The notes: generated by a model not told the origin, from the letters alone. Counted from the first letter of the stretch, positions 1 through 11,651 are shown. The stretch is DNA of 64,000 nucleotides from Ochotona curzoniae (GCF_017591425.1 NW_024467083.1:13445001-13509000), one strand, 5' to 3'. Translations and numbers: made by a program.

Positions 1-257
1 CCCTCTGTCGATTCACTCCCCAAACAGCCACAGTGGCCGGAGCTGAGTTGATTTGAAGCCAGGAGCCAGGAGTTTCTTCTGGGTCTATCTCATGGGTGCA
101 GGGTCCCAAGGCTTTGGGCCATCCTCGACTGCTTTCCCAGGCCACAAGCAGGGAGCTGGATGGGAAGCAGACCACTGGGACAAGAACAGATGCCCATATG
201 GGATCCTAGCACTTGCAAGGCGAGGACTGTAGCTGCTAGGCTACAGTGCTGGGCACT
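1..257 (-). repeat. C-SINE, truncated by window edge
   Basis: This is the reverse complement of the SINE body and head. It shows GATTCACTCCCCAAA, GCAGGGTCCCAAGGC, GCCCATATGGGATCC and a head ending near GGGCAC. The tail half lies outside the window. It differs from the young copies at many positions, so it is of intermediate age. Confidence 0.88.
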
Positions 258-1780
258 ACACATTTATGCTTATAAAACTTATGTATATAAAAACTTGGTG
301 TTTTACATATTTATTGTTAAGTGGTCACAACAGTTCAGCTAATTGATATATCTATCACTGTTGCATCATTACAATTATGTCTGAATATAATGAAGATGTG
401 ATTTCAGTTCTATAATGTAAGAACATTACAGTAAACCCAAATTTGTGCTTTTTATCAATACCCAAATTAATATTCACTTCAGCTCAATAATGAAGAGTCG
501 TTTACATCTTCATTGCAATTCATTGCTTTTCATTTCTTGGTGACTCTGCTCTTAAGTGTATTGGAATGGAGAATTCAATTTTTTCACAGCCTCAATCAAA
601 TATCTTAGTTCTGATTGTGCCTTGACTGGTGTAAACCAAAAAGTGATGATGTTAGTATGAAAGAGTAAACAATGAGAGATTGTCCAGCTGCTCATTCCTT
701 CCCCAGTTGATCATAACATCTGGGATTAACTCAGGCCTAAATCAGGAGTTACATCTGGGTCTCTCATTTGTATGGGTGGGATCTGGATAATTTTCTGTTG
801 ATTTCTCAGAAGCATTATGGGAAGTAGGATTGGAAGTGGAGCAGAGAGGACTGGAACTGACACCCATGAGCAGTGGCTTAATACTGTCATGCTGATCCTC
901 CATCTCTGAGTCCTGGGAAGATAGGCATCTCTTCAAATTAGCAAAGGTGATAATGAAGGCCTAGAACATCTTCCAATCTGACAATGGAGCCACTTTGTGC
1001 AAAGTCATTGAAAGATATGCAGTAAGCAGCAGCAGTTGATTTCTGTTTTAGGTCACAATTTAAAATAATATATTAATTTCTGTTTAATATAGCATTTATC
1101 AATCCTAGGTGATTTTGTCCCTAAGGAAATGTTTGAAAATTCTTAAAAGTTTTCATTATTGCACTGAGGAATTGGGGGTAAAAGCTACTGAATACCCACA
1201 GGTAGAGGTGTGTTGTGTTACTAAACTTGCAACAATTCCCAGAATAAGCTTATTGGGCAAAAGGTAACCTGACCCTAAATATTAATTAATATAATTAAGA
1301 CTGAAAAATTCTTGCTTTATTCAGTCTGTGAAAGACTATTATTTTCTCATATTAAACATTCTGACTGATATAGAGCCGTTTCCTAGGAAAAGTGTCACAC
1401 ATCACAGATTCCATACACTTTGATTTTCAATCATCAATTCTAATGAAATTCTTTGTTCTAGAATCCCTAAGGGTTTCTCATTCTTTTCACATGAAATCTA
1501 AAATCTTTGCCAATACTGATATCAAAACTTAACAAACTTTTGCTGTAAAACGCTAAATACTAAGTATTTCCCTACTAATGACCAAATTTTGTCCCTATTG
1601 GGTGAAAATAGTCACATATAAAATAAACAAAAGGCATGCGGTATTCTGATAAAATATTATTTGTACACTCTGAAATTTGAATTTTGTACAATTCCCATGT
1701 GCCATGAATTTTATTTTACTTTGGAGCTTTATTCAAAACATTAAAATTACAAAAGACAGTTTAGCTTGAAAACCCACAAA
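258..1780. other. AT-rich stretch, nothing recognised
   Basis: I see no repeat family, RNA gene, splice-flanked open frame or CpG cluster. The frames present are short and interrupted. It is most likely intergenic or deep-intronic sequence. Confidence 0.5.
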
Positions 1781-2135
1781 AAACACACAGTGAGGGGCCA
1801 GCACTGTGGCATAGCAAGCTAAACCTCTTCCTGTGGCACCAGCATCCCATATGGGCAGTAATTAGAGTTCTGGATGCTCCCCTTACAATACAGCTCCCTG
1901 ATAATTGCCTAGGAAAGCAGTGGAGAATGTCCAAAGTCCTCAGTGTCCTATATCCATGGGGAAGACCCAGAAGAAGCTCTTTAATCCTGGTTTTGGATTG
2001 GTGCAGCTCTGCCCATTGCATCCATGTTAAGCATGAACTACAGGTATAAAATCTCTCTTTTACTCTCTTCTCTCTGTAAATCTGCCTTCCAAATTTTAAA
2101 CAAAAATTAATATTAAAATCAAGAAACACACAGTG
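1781..2135 (+). repeat. Old C-SINE with 12-bp target duplication
   Basis: The element runs from about 1794 to 2123. It keeps CATCCCATATGGG, AGCTCCCTG, GGAAAGCAGTGGAG and a CT-rich 3' part, but the Pol III boxes are degraded and the tail is broken. AAACACACAGTG flanks it at 1781-1792 and 2124-2135, which fits L1-assisted insertion. The body is closer to the rabbit-like form than to the young copies here, so it is an early insertion. Confidence 0.85.
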
Positions 2136-2491
2136 GCTGTAACGCAGTATGCATTGGCTAGGCCTGCTCTGTTTAACCCATACCTCCAACCCCTAGATGT
2201 AATGCATTCTCCTGCACTTTCTTCATGAATTTGCTTTTGCCGATTACCTCCTTTTCAATCCTTGTAAAGGACATTCTAATCTCAGTGGCTTTGCATAAGA
2301 TGTTCCTGTTGCCTCACATGCACTTTCTTCTAGTCTTAATAGCTGATCTCATTCAACTTGTGCTACTATACATTCTCTTATAAAAACTAAAACAATGTTC
2401 CCTACACATTAGCGCTTTGTTATTACATAATGTTTTGCATTTCCTCTAGTGAATATCATCGCCTGAACTATCCAGTCCACCCTAGGCAATC

Positions 2492-2549
2492 AAGATGAAT
2501 TGGTTCATGTGCTTGCTTCAGCAACACATATACTAAGATGAATTGGTTC
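2492..2549 (+). pseudogene. RNU6 (fragment): U6 snRNA 5'-fragment retro-insertion with 15-bp duplication
   Basis: A 28-bp insert (2507-2534) lies between two identical copies of AAGATGAATTGGTTC, at 2492-2506 and 2535-2549. From 2509 the insert matches the 5' end of U6 snRNA (GTGCTYGCTTCRGCARCACA, then TATACTA) with three transitions. Only the first ~26-27 nt of U6 are present and there is no A-tail, so it cannot be expressed as U6. Intact flanking duplications show one insertion event, of the kind called a tailless or 3'-truncated retropseudogene. Two extra bases (AT) precede the U6 start. Confidence 0.85.
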
Positions 2550-2844
2550 CATCTTCCAATTTACATTTCTTAGACAAAATGGCATAATATCATTGGTTAA
2601 CATATGTGTATTTTCTCACATATTTAAGATCATCAGTAGATAACTGACAATACCTGATACAATGTAAATTGTGTGTAGTTTTATATTTTTTAGGATATAG
2701 TCACAAGACAAAAACGTCTGTACATCCCCAGTGAAGGTGCAGCTCATATAAAATAGTTTTAATTTTCACTTGATTGAGTCCTCAAATGCAGAGATTACAC
2801 ATGAAGAGCCCCAGCTAGGCATTTGATTTGTTTATATCTGAATT

Positions 2845-2945
2845 GATCTCGCTAGAATGTTATTCTTATGAGAAAAGACAATGTTTATGTTTATTTCACA
2901 AATGTATCAATGACGGTGCCTGGCACAAAATATGTATTTAAGAAT
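2845..2945 (+). repeat. L2 LINE 3'-end relic
   Basis: GCTAGAATGTTATTCTTATG, followed downstream by GGTGCCTGGCACAAAATATG, follows the order of the L2 3' end (tail-side TGCCTGGCACATAGTAGG type). It is a short, divergent relic that predates the eutherian radiation. Confidence 0.55.
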
Positions 2946-3059
2946 GTATTTCCATAAAAAGATTATTGCTGTTGATATTTTAAAATGCCTATTTCTTGGC
3001 CTTCATCTACAATATCATTTTAGAATCCTGTGTTGTTTGGAGCAGGCAATGATCTGTCA

Positions 3060-4410
3060 ATTCTGTTCATTTGAGAACTCTTTAAGGTCTTATATTAATT
3101 TCTAATACTTTCACGTTGCTTTTTCATATTTTTGTTGTTATTATTTTCCATGATATAATTTTGTAAGTATAGAGTGGAGCCATTAAACCTGAACTTTAAT
3201 TTTGTTCACAGGGATTAAATTGTTGGTTCAATCTTCATCCTGGTTATAGTACTATTAAGTTCTTTAATTAACCCAGGATTCAGTTTTGATGAATTGTATC
3301 CAAAAATCTATCCATTTCTTCTAGGTCTTTTGATTTGTCAGCATAAGTTACTTGCAATAGCCTGTAATTATTCTATGTGTGCCTGAGGCATCCTTTGCTA
3401 TATTTCGTTTTTCATGATTCTATTGATCCATAGCTTCTCCCTCCTCTTTTTGTTTAGTTGGGCTAGTGGGGAATCTATTTTATTGATTTTTCTTAAAGAA
3501 GCAGCTCTTTCCAGTTCTTTGATTCATTTATTTTATGCATTGCTCTTTTGGTGTCTATTTGGTTTGCTTCCTCCCTTGATTATTTCTTTTTTCTGTTATA
3601 AATTGCTTCGCTGTTGTTTCTCCAGCTCCTTCAGAAGTATGATTATCCTGTTTACCTGGTGTCTTTCGAATTTCTTGACATAAGCATTAATTGAAGTGAA
3701 CTTTCCTTTTAACAATGCCTTGACTGTGTCCCACAAGTTTTGACAAGTTATGCTGATGTCTTCGTTCATTTCAAGCAACTTTTTGCTTCTTCTGTGCTTT
3801 CTTCTATAACCCATTGTTCAGTTAGCAGCATATTATTCAGTCTGCAAGTGTTTGCAAATCTTCCGGGGTATTTTGACTTGTTATTTTCCAGCTTCCCTCC
3901 ATGATGCTCTGAGAAGTTACTTGGTATGATTTTACTTTTTTTAAAAAAATTTGCTGAGGCTTGTTTTCTGGCCTATAATGTGATTAATCCTGAAAAGGTC
4001 CCATGTACAGCTGAAAAAAAGTATAGTTTGGGCCCGGCGCGGCAGCACAAGTGGTTAAGGTCCTCGCCTTGCATGCCCGGGATCCCATATGGGCGCCGGT
4101 TCTAATCCCGGCAGCCCCGCTTCCCTTCCAGCTCCCTGCCTGTGGCCCGGGAGAGCAGTCGAGGATGGCCCAAAGCCTTGGAACCCTGCACCCGCGTGGG
4201 AGACCCGGAAGAGGCTCCTGGCTTCGGATCAGGGCATAGCATCGGCCGTTGCGCTCACTTGGGGAGTGAATCATCGGACGGAAGATCTTCCTCTCTGTCT
4301 CTCCTCTCTGTATATCCGCCTTCCCAACAAAAAAATAATAAAAATAAATCTTTAAAAAAAAAGTATAGTTTGCATCTGTAGGATGAAAGCTCTCAAAGTC
4401 CTCAATTCTA
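3060..4410 (-). mobile_element. L1 ORF2 internal fragment, interrupted by a young C-SINE
   Basis: The minus strand encodes a degenerate piece of the L1 ORF2 protein between the endonuclease and reverse transcriptase domains. Minus frame 3814-3596 contains QNLWDTVKALLKGKF, NAYVKKFERHQVN and LLKELEKQQ, which match the conserved linker of mammalian L1 ORF2. Further homology in broken frames extends to both sides, including the segment resumed after the SINE at 4372-4410. No catalytic residues lie in this piece. It is 5'-truncated and non-functional. Confidence 0.85.
4014..4371 (+). repeat. Young C-SINE with 16-bp target duplication
   Basis: A full-length copy (4030-4355) starts GGGCCCGGCGC and has A-box-like CACAAGTGG, B box GGTTCTAATCC and an A-rich end. 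The duplication AAAAAAAGTATAGTTT is at 4014-4029 and 4356-4371. It sits inside the L1 ORF2 fragment, so it is younger than that element. Many CpGs persist, which also indicates youth. Confidence 0.95.
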
Positions 4411-4505
4411 GTTGAAAAAATTATCAATAATATCCCAATTAAGGTACATTCTGGAAAATATCGGAGTACTCAATGGTATCAAAGTCATCAAAAAGGAGGA
4501 TATCT

Positions 4506-4768
4506 GGGACTGGCACAGTGGTGTTCTGTCTGTGGCATCAGCATTGCTTCTAGGTACAGATCATGTTTCAGTTGCTTCTTCATATCTTTCCTTAGAGCCT
4601 GGGACAGCAGCAGAGGATGACACAATTCTTCCTGCCCCTGCACCCACAAGGAGACTGGATCAACTCAGCTCCAACCACTGTGCCCATTTGCGTAGTGAAT
4701 CAGTGGACAGAAAATGTCTCTCTGTGTTCCTCCTTCTCTCTGTAAGTCGGCCTTTCAGATTATTATAT
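4506..4768 (+). repeat. Old C-SINE, degraded
   Basis: It retains GGGACTGGCACAGTGG (head), CCTGGGACAGCAGCAGAGGA and CCCCTGCACCCACAAGGAGA (body), and the CT-rich TCCTTCTCTCTGTAAG. The head-to-body spacing is shortened and no clear target duplication remains. Confidence 0.75.
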
Positions 4769-4925
4769 TAGATTATATATGTGTGTGTGTATGTGTGTAA
4801 ACATCTGAGAAACTGCTCGCCTAAGTGTATGGGTTCAGTAGGGAATAGAGTTTAATGGAATTAGAAAGTAACAGTTCCTGAGAATTTGTGTTCCACCATG
4901 CCTACTTTTAGGGCATAGTAGCCTT

Positions 4926-5249
4926 TTTTCCTAATATTTATTTTTATTTGAAAAGTAGCTGTACACATGGAGGTGGAGAGAGACAGAAGATCTTCCATCT
5001 GCTGGTTCACTCCCCAAATGTCTGCAAGCGCTGCAGCTAAGCCCATCTGGAGCTTAGAGCCAGGAGCGTCTTCCAGGTTTCCCATGTGGCTGCTGGAGCT
5101 TAAGGACTTGAGCCATCCTCCACTGCTATCCCAAGCCACAGCATGAAGTCAGATTGGAAGTGGATGAGCTGGGACTAGAGGTGGCACCCATGTGGAATGC
5201 TGCTGATGCAGTAGCAGGTTTAGCCTGTTGAGTCACCATGCAGACCTCA
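4926..5249 (-). repeat. Old C-SINE
   Basis: The reverse-oriented tail TTTATTTTTATTTGAAAAG is followed by GATCTTCCATCTGCTGGTTC and the body, ending near GAGTCACCATGCAGACC. Similar flanks GGGCATAGTA and AGGCATAATA suggest a decayed target duplication. Confidence 0.85.
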
Positions 5250-5844
5250 GGCATAATATCTTTTAACCAGCTCACTTTTCATCATGTCATAAACATCCAC
5301 ATTTTGAACCCATTTAAAAAACAAACAACACAGCCAAAAACGTTAAGCAAGAAACACTGCACTACAGTCACTAATAAAAGCATATTTCTAACATTAGGAA
5401 TTTACTACTCCACATCCAGAATCCAGAGCAGAAACAGGAAAAGCAGTAGAATCTAACTTAGTATCTATTGAACAAATCAGTGAGAATAAATTATCTTGTG
5501 AAAAACTATAATGTTACTCACAATTAGACTGGATGAAATTCAAAATTCTTACTGATGTGCACAAAGCCCTGCCATGAGTTCATCCCATGACAGGTGTTTT
5601 CTAGATTACATTTAAGGACAGGCCCTAAAGGAAAACCATATTCTTAGGAAGCTATGAACAGCCAGTACAGTGCCCTGGTTTCATATCAATAAAATCTCCA
5701 GTCTTTCTTAGAATCACTCTAATTCAAATTACAATGTTCAGAATTACAGATGGAAACTTCTCGGGGTAGCTTTTTGAAGTTGATTGTACCCATTTACTGC
5801 ATGCTTTTCTCATTTACTACATTGTATAATCATGTTTGTCATTT
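5250..5844. other. AT-rich stretch, nothing recognised
   Basis: No repeat, RNA gene or convincing coding signal is visible. The 72-codon frame from 5238 begins in SINE head sequence and looks like chance. Confidence 0.5.
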
Positions 5845-6168
5845 AGATTTTATTTATTTTTATTAGAAAGTCAGACATACAGAGAGGAGGAGAGACAGAT
5901 AGGAATATCTTCTGTCCAGTGATTCACTCCCCAGGGGCCACAATAGCCAGAACGGTACTGACCCAAAGCCTGGAGTCAGGAGCTTCCTCCAGATCTCCTA
6001 CATGAATGCAGGGTCCCAAGATTTTGGACTATCCCCGACTGCCTTCCCAAGCCACAAGCAGGAAGCTGGATGGGAAATGGGGCCACTAGGATTAGCACCG
6101 GTATCCATATGGGATCACAGTGTGTGCAACGAGAGGATTTTAGCTGCTAGGCTACCACACCAGGCAAC
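5845..6168 (-). repeat. C-SINE, intermediate age
   Basis: It opens with TTTTATTTATTTTTATTAGAAAG and carries GTGATTCACTCCCCAGGGGC, GCAGGGTCCCAAGATTTTGG and TATCCATATGGGATC. The head end is recognisable as GCTGCTAGGCTACCACACC. A purine/CA-rich run (CACACGCACACACATACACA) follows at about 6197-6230. Confidence 0.88.
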
Positions 6169-7930
6169 AGATTGTTTAGTTTTTATGCAGACTGCAACAA
6201 ACACACGCACACACATACACACATGTACACACAAAATTACAAAGCATCATGCTATGAAGTGACTTCATTTACAAACAGCTTTAAGGGAAATGTAAAAATA
6301 GAATTTTAAGTGCAGACATATTTTGAAGCAATATTATATAATTACCAGTGAGCATAAAAAGGAGATGGGGTCTTTGATCTACATTAAATAACAAAAAGCC
6401 AAGTTTTGTCTGGAAATTCCATTTTACTGTGCAATGAACTCTAGGGGAGGTGAATAGATTGTAAATATCAAGCAAAGATACATATGCTACAGAAATGGAA
6501 TTTTCATTACTGTGAAATCACTGCTTTAGCACTTGCATACTGTAACCAAAAAAGGCAAAAATCACAATATTCAAACTTAGTCATTTTTAACTCCTCAAAT
6601 TCCCCTTTGGTTTTGCATTGATGTCTATTTTAACGTACTTTTAAATTATTAAGTATGTATGAATTTTATTGCTTTCAAAATACGAATCTAATTTATTGTC
6701 AGTGTCAGAACTGTTCCTACTCTTTGGAAATAAAAAAAAAAGTTATTCAGTGAGTATCTTATTCTACCAATACACATTAAAGTTGGTAATGTTGTGCTTA
6801 AGCCAGCCTGAAAGGGATTAAATGAACTAAAGTGGATATCATCACGTTTAAATCCCTTGTGATCTTAGTACTTTTTTGTTATTTTAATTATTTGCAGTTT
6901 ACAATGGGAGATTTCTTCCTTGACCTTTCTGGATTAAAAGCCAATATGGTCAATTACACAGGCTGATTTTTTTTGTCTTGTTTTATTAAAGCTGATCAGA
7001 TGCCTTAAACTAATCAAAAAAGTTCTGCTTGCTTTCTTTTCTTGTGCCACTGAACTTGACATTGGTGGAGACAGAATGCATAGACTACAAGAAGCGACCT
7101 GTCACAGTTCATTATGTCCAAGGAAGTAAAACAGGCTTCTGTTACTCGATTTTCATGTCTGTTAATTTTGAATTTATTAACCCGTAAGAGAGGTATTAAA
7201 GGAAAACATTTTTGCCGTTGATTAGCTGAAATTGGAAACAGAAACCATTTTTTGGATGTATAACACAACTCATAATCTTGAAAAAGATAAGAGGTCATCT
7301 GTGAACAAATCTGTATCAATAAATCTTGAAAAAATGAACAAAAAAATGGAGGTATGTACTTAACTCAGAAAAAGAACTTTCCAGAGGGATACTGAGTTCA
7401 AGGACAGGCAGGAGACACTCAGCAGTCATCTGTTCCTGTACTTACTCAGCCGCAGCTGTCCTATGCCACTCACCACACTGTGGGGAGAATCACTCTAAAT
7501 CTCAAGCTATTACAGAGTTAATACACCAGGGGAAAAACTTTTAGAATACTAAAATCAATAACAGAATGGAAGAATCATAATAAAAATGACCATGATGGCA
7601 CCAGAAATAATGCTAAATATAATTTTAATACCTATCAAATATCATGATTTTAATTTTATTGTTTTCCATCCAAACATTAGGGACAAATAAGTAAACATTA
7701 AACCATGAGGCAGAAAAATAAAAAGCAAACAATTTACCAAAGATAGGAAAAACCCATCAGAACTAGGATTTGAGTCTTAATTTGCCTTCGTCTAAATCCC
7801 AGGCCTTAAACTTTCTTTCTTGGATTTTCAGAAATATTTTGGAATGGAAAATAAACTAAAAGTAAATATTGCAAGTTTTATTGATGGGAATATACTATGT
7901 TGAAGAAGGATGACATTTACACACCAGCAG
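6169..7930. other. AT-rich stretch, nothing recognised
   Basis: Apart from short CA-rich DNA near 6200 I see no feature. Open frames here (86, 64 and 101 codons) have no recognisable composition or motif and no splice context. Confidence 0.5.
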
Positions 7931-7931
7931 C

Positions 7932-8090
7932 CCTAACAGCATTATGGTTAATAGCAAAATGTCTAGAGTCAGAAAATCTTGAGCTTAAAAAATGTAACTC
8001 CACTAGCAAACTGTGCAACCCATACCAATTACTCAATCCTTCTAGGCCTCAGTTGTCTTATCTACAAGATAGATTGTAATAATATTTGCA
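7932..8090 (+). repeat. MIR SINE (5' and core part)
   Basis: GCATTATGGTTAATAGCAAA, GTCTAGAGTCAGAAAATCTT and CTTCTAGGCCTCAGTTGTCT follow the order of MIR: tRNA-like head, core, then the CCTCAGTTTCCTCATCTG motif. It stops where a C-SINE is inserted at about 8091-8096. Confidence 0.8.
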
Positions 8091-8413
8091 TCTTTGCAGT
8101 GACCTAGCGGCTAAAGTCTTCGCCTTGAATGCACCAGGATCCCATATGAGTGCTGGTTCATATCCCGGCAGCCCCACTTCCCATCCAGCTCCCTGCTTGT
8201 GTCCTGGGAAAGCAGTCAAGGATGGCCCAAAGCTTGGGGACCCTGCACCCACGTGGGAGACCTAGAAGAGGCTCCTGGCTTCGGATTGGCTCAGCTCCAT
8301 CCGTTGTTACCCCTTGGGGAGTGAATCATTGGACAGAAGATCTTCCTCTGTGTCTCTCCTCTCTGTATATCCGCCTTGCCAATAAAAATAAAAAAATAAA
8401 TCTTTAAAAAAAT
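8091..8413 (+). repeat. C-SINE inserted at the MIR
   Basis: GCAGTGACCTAGCGGCTAAA head, GGATCCCATATGAGTGCTGG, body, then CTCTCTGTATATCCGCCTTG and an A-rich tail. The head uses a CCTAGCGGCTAAAGTC form shared with the copies at 14962 and 44269, which is a second subfamily distinct from the GCGCAAGTGGTTAAGG copies. Confidence 0.93.
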
Positions 8414-9530
8414 AGCAGACATCTACTGTGGTGCAAGAATGTTTGAAATTCATGCTTCCTTTTTTGCTGTCACATGCATCTTCCATACATTTTCTTAAGT
8501 ACCTTTGCAGTCCTTTGTAGTCTTCACTTTCTTAATTTCAGTAAATACTGGTCACTTGCCTACTTGTCTCCTTTGTCATGGCAATGACTTCTCTATATAC
8601 TTTCTATTGTTATCCTTCTCTTATAATATTTTTCAATCTGCATTTTCACTTATTTCCTTCCTTTTTCTCCACTCAAAACCTGTTAAATTGATTTGTAAGT
8701 TACTTTACAATTTATAAATGATTTAGCCTAACATTGACTTTATACTACAACTCTTTCCATTCAGTTAGTGTTTTATCACGTTTCTTCTTGTCTTTGGGGT
8801 ATTAGTGCAGCCTCTCACAGTGTTGTGCACACAGGCTAATGATAAACATTTGCTGATACAGTAAATAGCACTGTTTACTATTGTTGTGTGTCTGCATGTT
8901 TCTGAGATGAATAAATAGGCTAAGTAGGAAGTGAATGACTTCCTATGATTTTAACTATTTTATTTTTAGATTCAGAATTTTTCTGCAAGAGCTTCATACT
9001 GTAGTATGTCATACCAATCACAATATTTATTTTCTCATTTTAGAAAGCATTTGCTTTGATTTGTGTTAAACCTCTCCATTTTCAAATCTCTTTCACTATA
9101 CTTTGGATGCAATGAAAATGAACATTTTCTGAACTATAATCCAGTGCCAATGTGGAGCGGCTTCTTTTGACCACTACATTGTTATAAACAAAACTCACAC
9201 AGCAATTTTCCCCCAAATGACATCACAGGATCATCTATCCAGAACATGAATATCTTTGGATCAGGGAGTCAACCAGAATGAAAATAGATGTTGGAAAATT
9301 ACATATTACACTTTGTTATGTTTGTATTCAGCATAATTTTGAGCCAACATTTATCCCTTAGATGTAGTCATACAGCTCTATGAATCTTTAATGGCTAGCT
9401 ATCCATCACTAAATAATTTAAAACAGTTAATTTAAATCAAAATCTCTTAAAATTCCATAGGAGGGAAAATTGCCTCAGATGTGATCAGTCTATCACAATT
9501 TTACTTTCAAAGTGTAAAAAAAGCATATTC
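8414..9530. other. AT-rich stretch, nothing recognised
   Basis: No recognisable repeat or gene signal. The GC content is low and frames are short. Confidence 0.5.
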
Positions 9531-9534
9531 AGCA

Positions 9535-9800
9535 GTCAGTGTTATGGTGGTTAAACCACTGCACCTATTTAATCACCCATTGTCCACTTATTCATCCCCT
9601 TGCCAGTGTGAGAAAGCAGCTGAGACTCCTATCAACCATATGGAGACCCAGATATTGTCTTGGGCTGCTGGCTTCAGCCTGTACGAGTCCTGGTCACTTG
9701 TGGAGGGAAAAAGTGGAAAGGACATCTCTCTCTTACCTCTCTTACCCTCTCTCTATCTGTTCTTTGCCTTTCACATAAATCAATAAATCTTTTCTTTTTT
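9535..9800 (+). repeat. Old C-SINE, degraded
   Basis: GTGGTTAAACCACTGC (head), GTGAGAAAGCAGCTGAGACT, TATGGAGACCCAGATATTGT, CTTGGGCTGCTGGCTTC and CTCTCTCTTACCTCTCTTAC follow C-SINE order, ending in AATAAATCTTTTC. It is strongly diverged, and part of the head/body is missing. Confidence 0.7.
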
Positions 9801-9841
9801 AAAAGATTATTCAGTGAACCATGTGGAAAATACCATCCATC

Positions 9842-10180
9842 AAAATCAACTTTGAGAGCCTACCGTGAAGGCTCATGGTTAAATCCTCACCTTGCAACTG
9901 CTTGGGTCCCAAGTGGTCGCTGGTTCATGTCCCAGCTCTACATCCAGCTTCCTGTTTATGGCCTGGGAGGGCAGTAGAGGATGGCCCAAAGCCTTGAGAC
10001 CCTGCATCCATGCGGGAGATCTGGGGAAAATTCCTGGCTCTTGTCCTTGGATTGGCTAGGCCCCAACCATTGTGGCCACTTGGGAAGTAAACTGGTGGGT
10101 GGAAAATCTTTCTCTGTATCTCCTTCTCTCTGTAGATCTGCCTTTCCAATAAAAATAAATAAACCTTTAAAAAAATCAAC
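9842..10180 (+). repeat. C-SINE with 9-bp target duplication
   Basis: The element (about 9854-10171) keeps GCTCATGGTTAAATCCTCAC, CCTGGGAGGGCAGTAGAGGA, CAAAGCCTTGAGACCCTGCA and tail AATAAATAAACCTTTAA. AAAATCAAC occurs at 9842-9850 and 10172-10180. It is of intermediate age. Confidence 0.9.
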
Positions 10181-10430
10181 ATTGTAATCTTCTGTAAGAT
10201 AATTCACAAGTGTCAGTTGTAATGTCACGTTATGACTATTAGTTATGCTAATAGTCTAAAAACTAAAAGAAAGCAAAACTAAAGAGTGGTGCCTCCCAAG
10301 GTTCTCTTGTTGGTATTGGCATTGGAATGAAACACTGCTATCTCCTTTTGACCAGCAATGTTCGAATCTCATGAGCTCAAGCATCAACTTTAATCTAAGA
10401 GATATGAGTTGAGGTTGCATGTGTCTTCAT

Positions 10431-10597
10431 TTTAAATTTTTGCTTATTTAATTTTTGAAGAGATACATAAAAAGAGAGATATATTCCATTTGATGGTTCA
10501 CGGTTCAGAAGCCCACAAATAGCCAGGACTGCACAGGTCAAAGACAGCAGCTGGGAATTCATTCCAGGTCTACAATTCGGTTGGTAGGCATCCAACT
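10431..10597 (-). repeat. Old C-SINE, 3' half only
   Basis: Reverse-oriented tail and CT segment (AGAGATATATTCCATTTGAT), then GGTTCACGGTTCAGAAGCCC and TTCATTCCAGGTCTACAATT. The head half is absent. An L1 3' fragment begins about 100 bases further on. Confidence 0.65.
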
Positions 10598-10689
10598 AAG
10601 AAAGGAAGCATTTGTTATTCCCCAGAGTATATAATGACAAGAAACTAGAATGTAGTAGAGCCAGACCTTTAATAAGAATACCCTGTTAT

Positions 10690-11170
10690 GAGATGTGGCA
10701 TTCCATAGTGCTTATTAAAGGACTCCAAAAGGACAACTATCATATTTTCTCTCTGATATATCTTCTCTCTCATGCAAAATACAAAACAGACATATAAGTA
10801 AATATACATATATATGCATGTATATGCACAAATATTTTCTCATAAATAAACTATATAATGGATACTACCATACCAGGAAATGAAGACATGTTGTGGCAGA
10901 CATTTTTACCCCAGATAAAAAGGAGGAATTTCAATGAAACCTTGACAATATGATACTAGATTTTCTACCATTGTCTGTACCTATAATGCCATGATACACT
11001 TAAACAGCAGAATGTTGGACTTGTTATTGTTGAAGGATCATAGTATTGTAAAAATATGGAGGATTATGGTGTTGAGGGGGAGAGAAGAATAGGGCAGAAG
11101 GAAGAGGAAGTGGAGGAGGGAATCCTTATGCCTACAAAACTGTATCATGAAAAATAATAACAGTAAAAAC
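10690..11170 (+). mobile_element. L1 3'UTR fragment
   Basis: It shares an ordered set of blocks with the copy at 19832-20400: ATATGCATGTATATGCACAA, ATAATGGATACTACCATACC, GATACTAGATTTTCTACCA, ATGCCATGATACACTTAAAC, then a purine-rich tract (about 11070-11120) and CTACAAAACTGTATCATGAA before AATAATAACAG. It is 5'-truncated, with no ORF2 catalytic part. Confidence 0.82.
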
Positions 11171-11278
11171 GTACTATTCCAAATGCCCTTCCCAAGAGTC
11201 CACACTTACAGTAAGCTTTCAGAGATGGCATTAAAGCTGCTAGGTCCACGACCCATGATTCAGTAACAAATGTTCTAT

Positions 11279-11651
11279 AAAATTAATGGATACCGGGCCC
11301 GGCGCAGTGGCGCAAGTGGTTAAGTCCTCGCCTTGCACGCCCGGGATCCCATATGGGCGCCGGTTCTAATCCCGGCAGCCCCACTTCCCTTCCAGCTCCC
11401 TGCCTGTGGCATGGGAAAGCAGTCGAGGACGGCCCAAAGCTTTGGGAACCTGCACCCGCGTGGGAGACCCAGAAGAGGCTCCTGGCTTCGGATCGGCATA
11501 GTATCGACCCGTTGCGGCTCACTTGGGGAGTGAATCATCGGATGGAAGATCTTCCTCTCTGTATCTCCTCTCTGTATATCCGCCTTTCCAATGAAAAAAT
11601 AATAAAAATAAATCTTTAAAAAAAAATAAAAAAAAAAAATTAATGGATACC
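11279..11651 (+). repeat. Young C-SINE with 16-bp target duplication
   Basis: A near-consensus copy (11295-11635) has GGGCCCGGCGCAGTGGCGCA, B box GGTTCTAATCC and a long A-rich tail. AAAATTAATGGATACC is exact at 11279-11294 and 11636-11651. Perfect duplications and intact CpGs make it one of the most recent insertions in the window. Confidence 0.97.

Noticed and set aside
3414..3683. 89-codon plus-strand hydrophobic frame
   Set aside because: It is the antisense of the L1 ORF2 fragment, whose matching sense frame is on the minus strand (3814-3596).
4051..4381. Overlapping frames of 62-88 codons with Pro/Gly/Trp-rich products
   Set aside because: These are translations of a C-SINE. The same peptides (such as LPAPCLWPG and GDPEEAPGF) recur at every C-SINE in the window.
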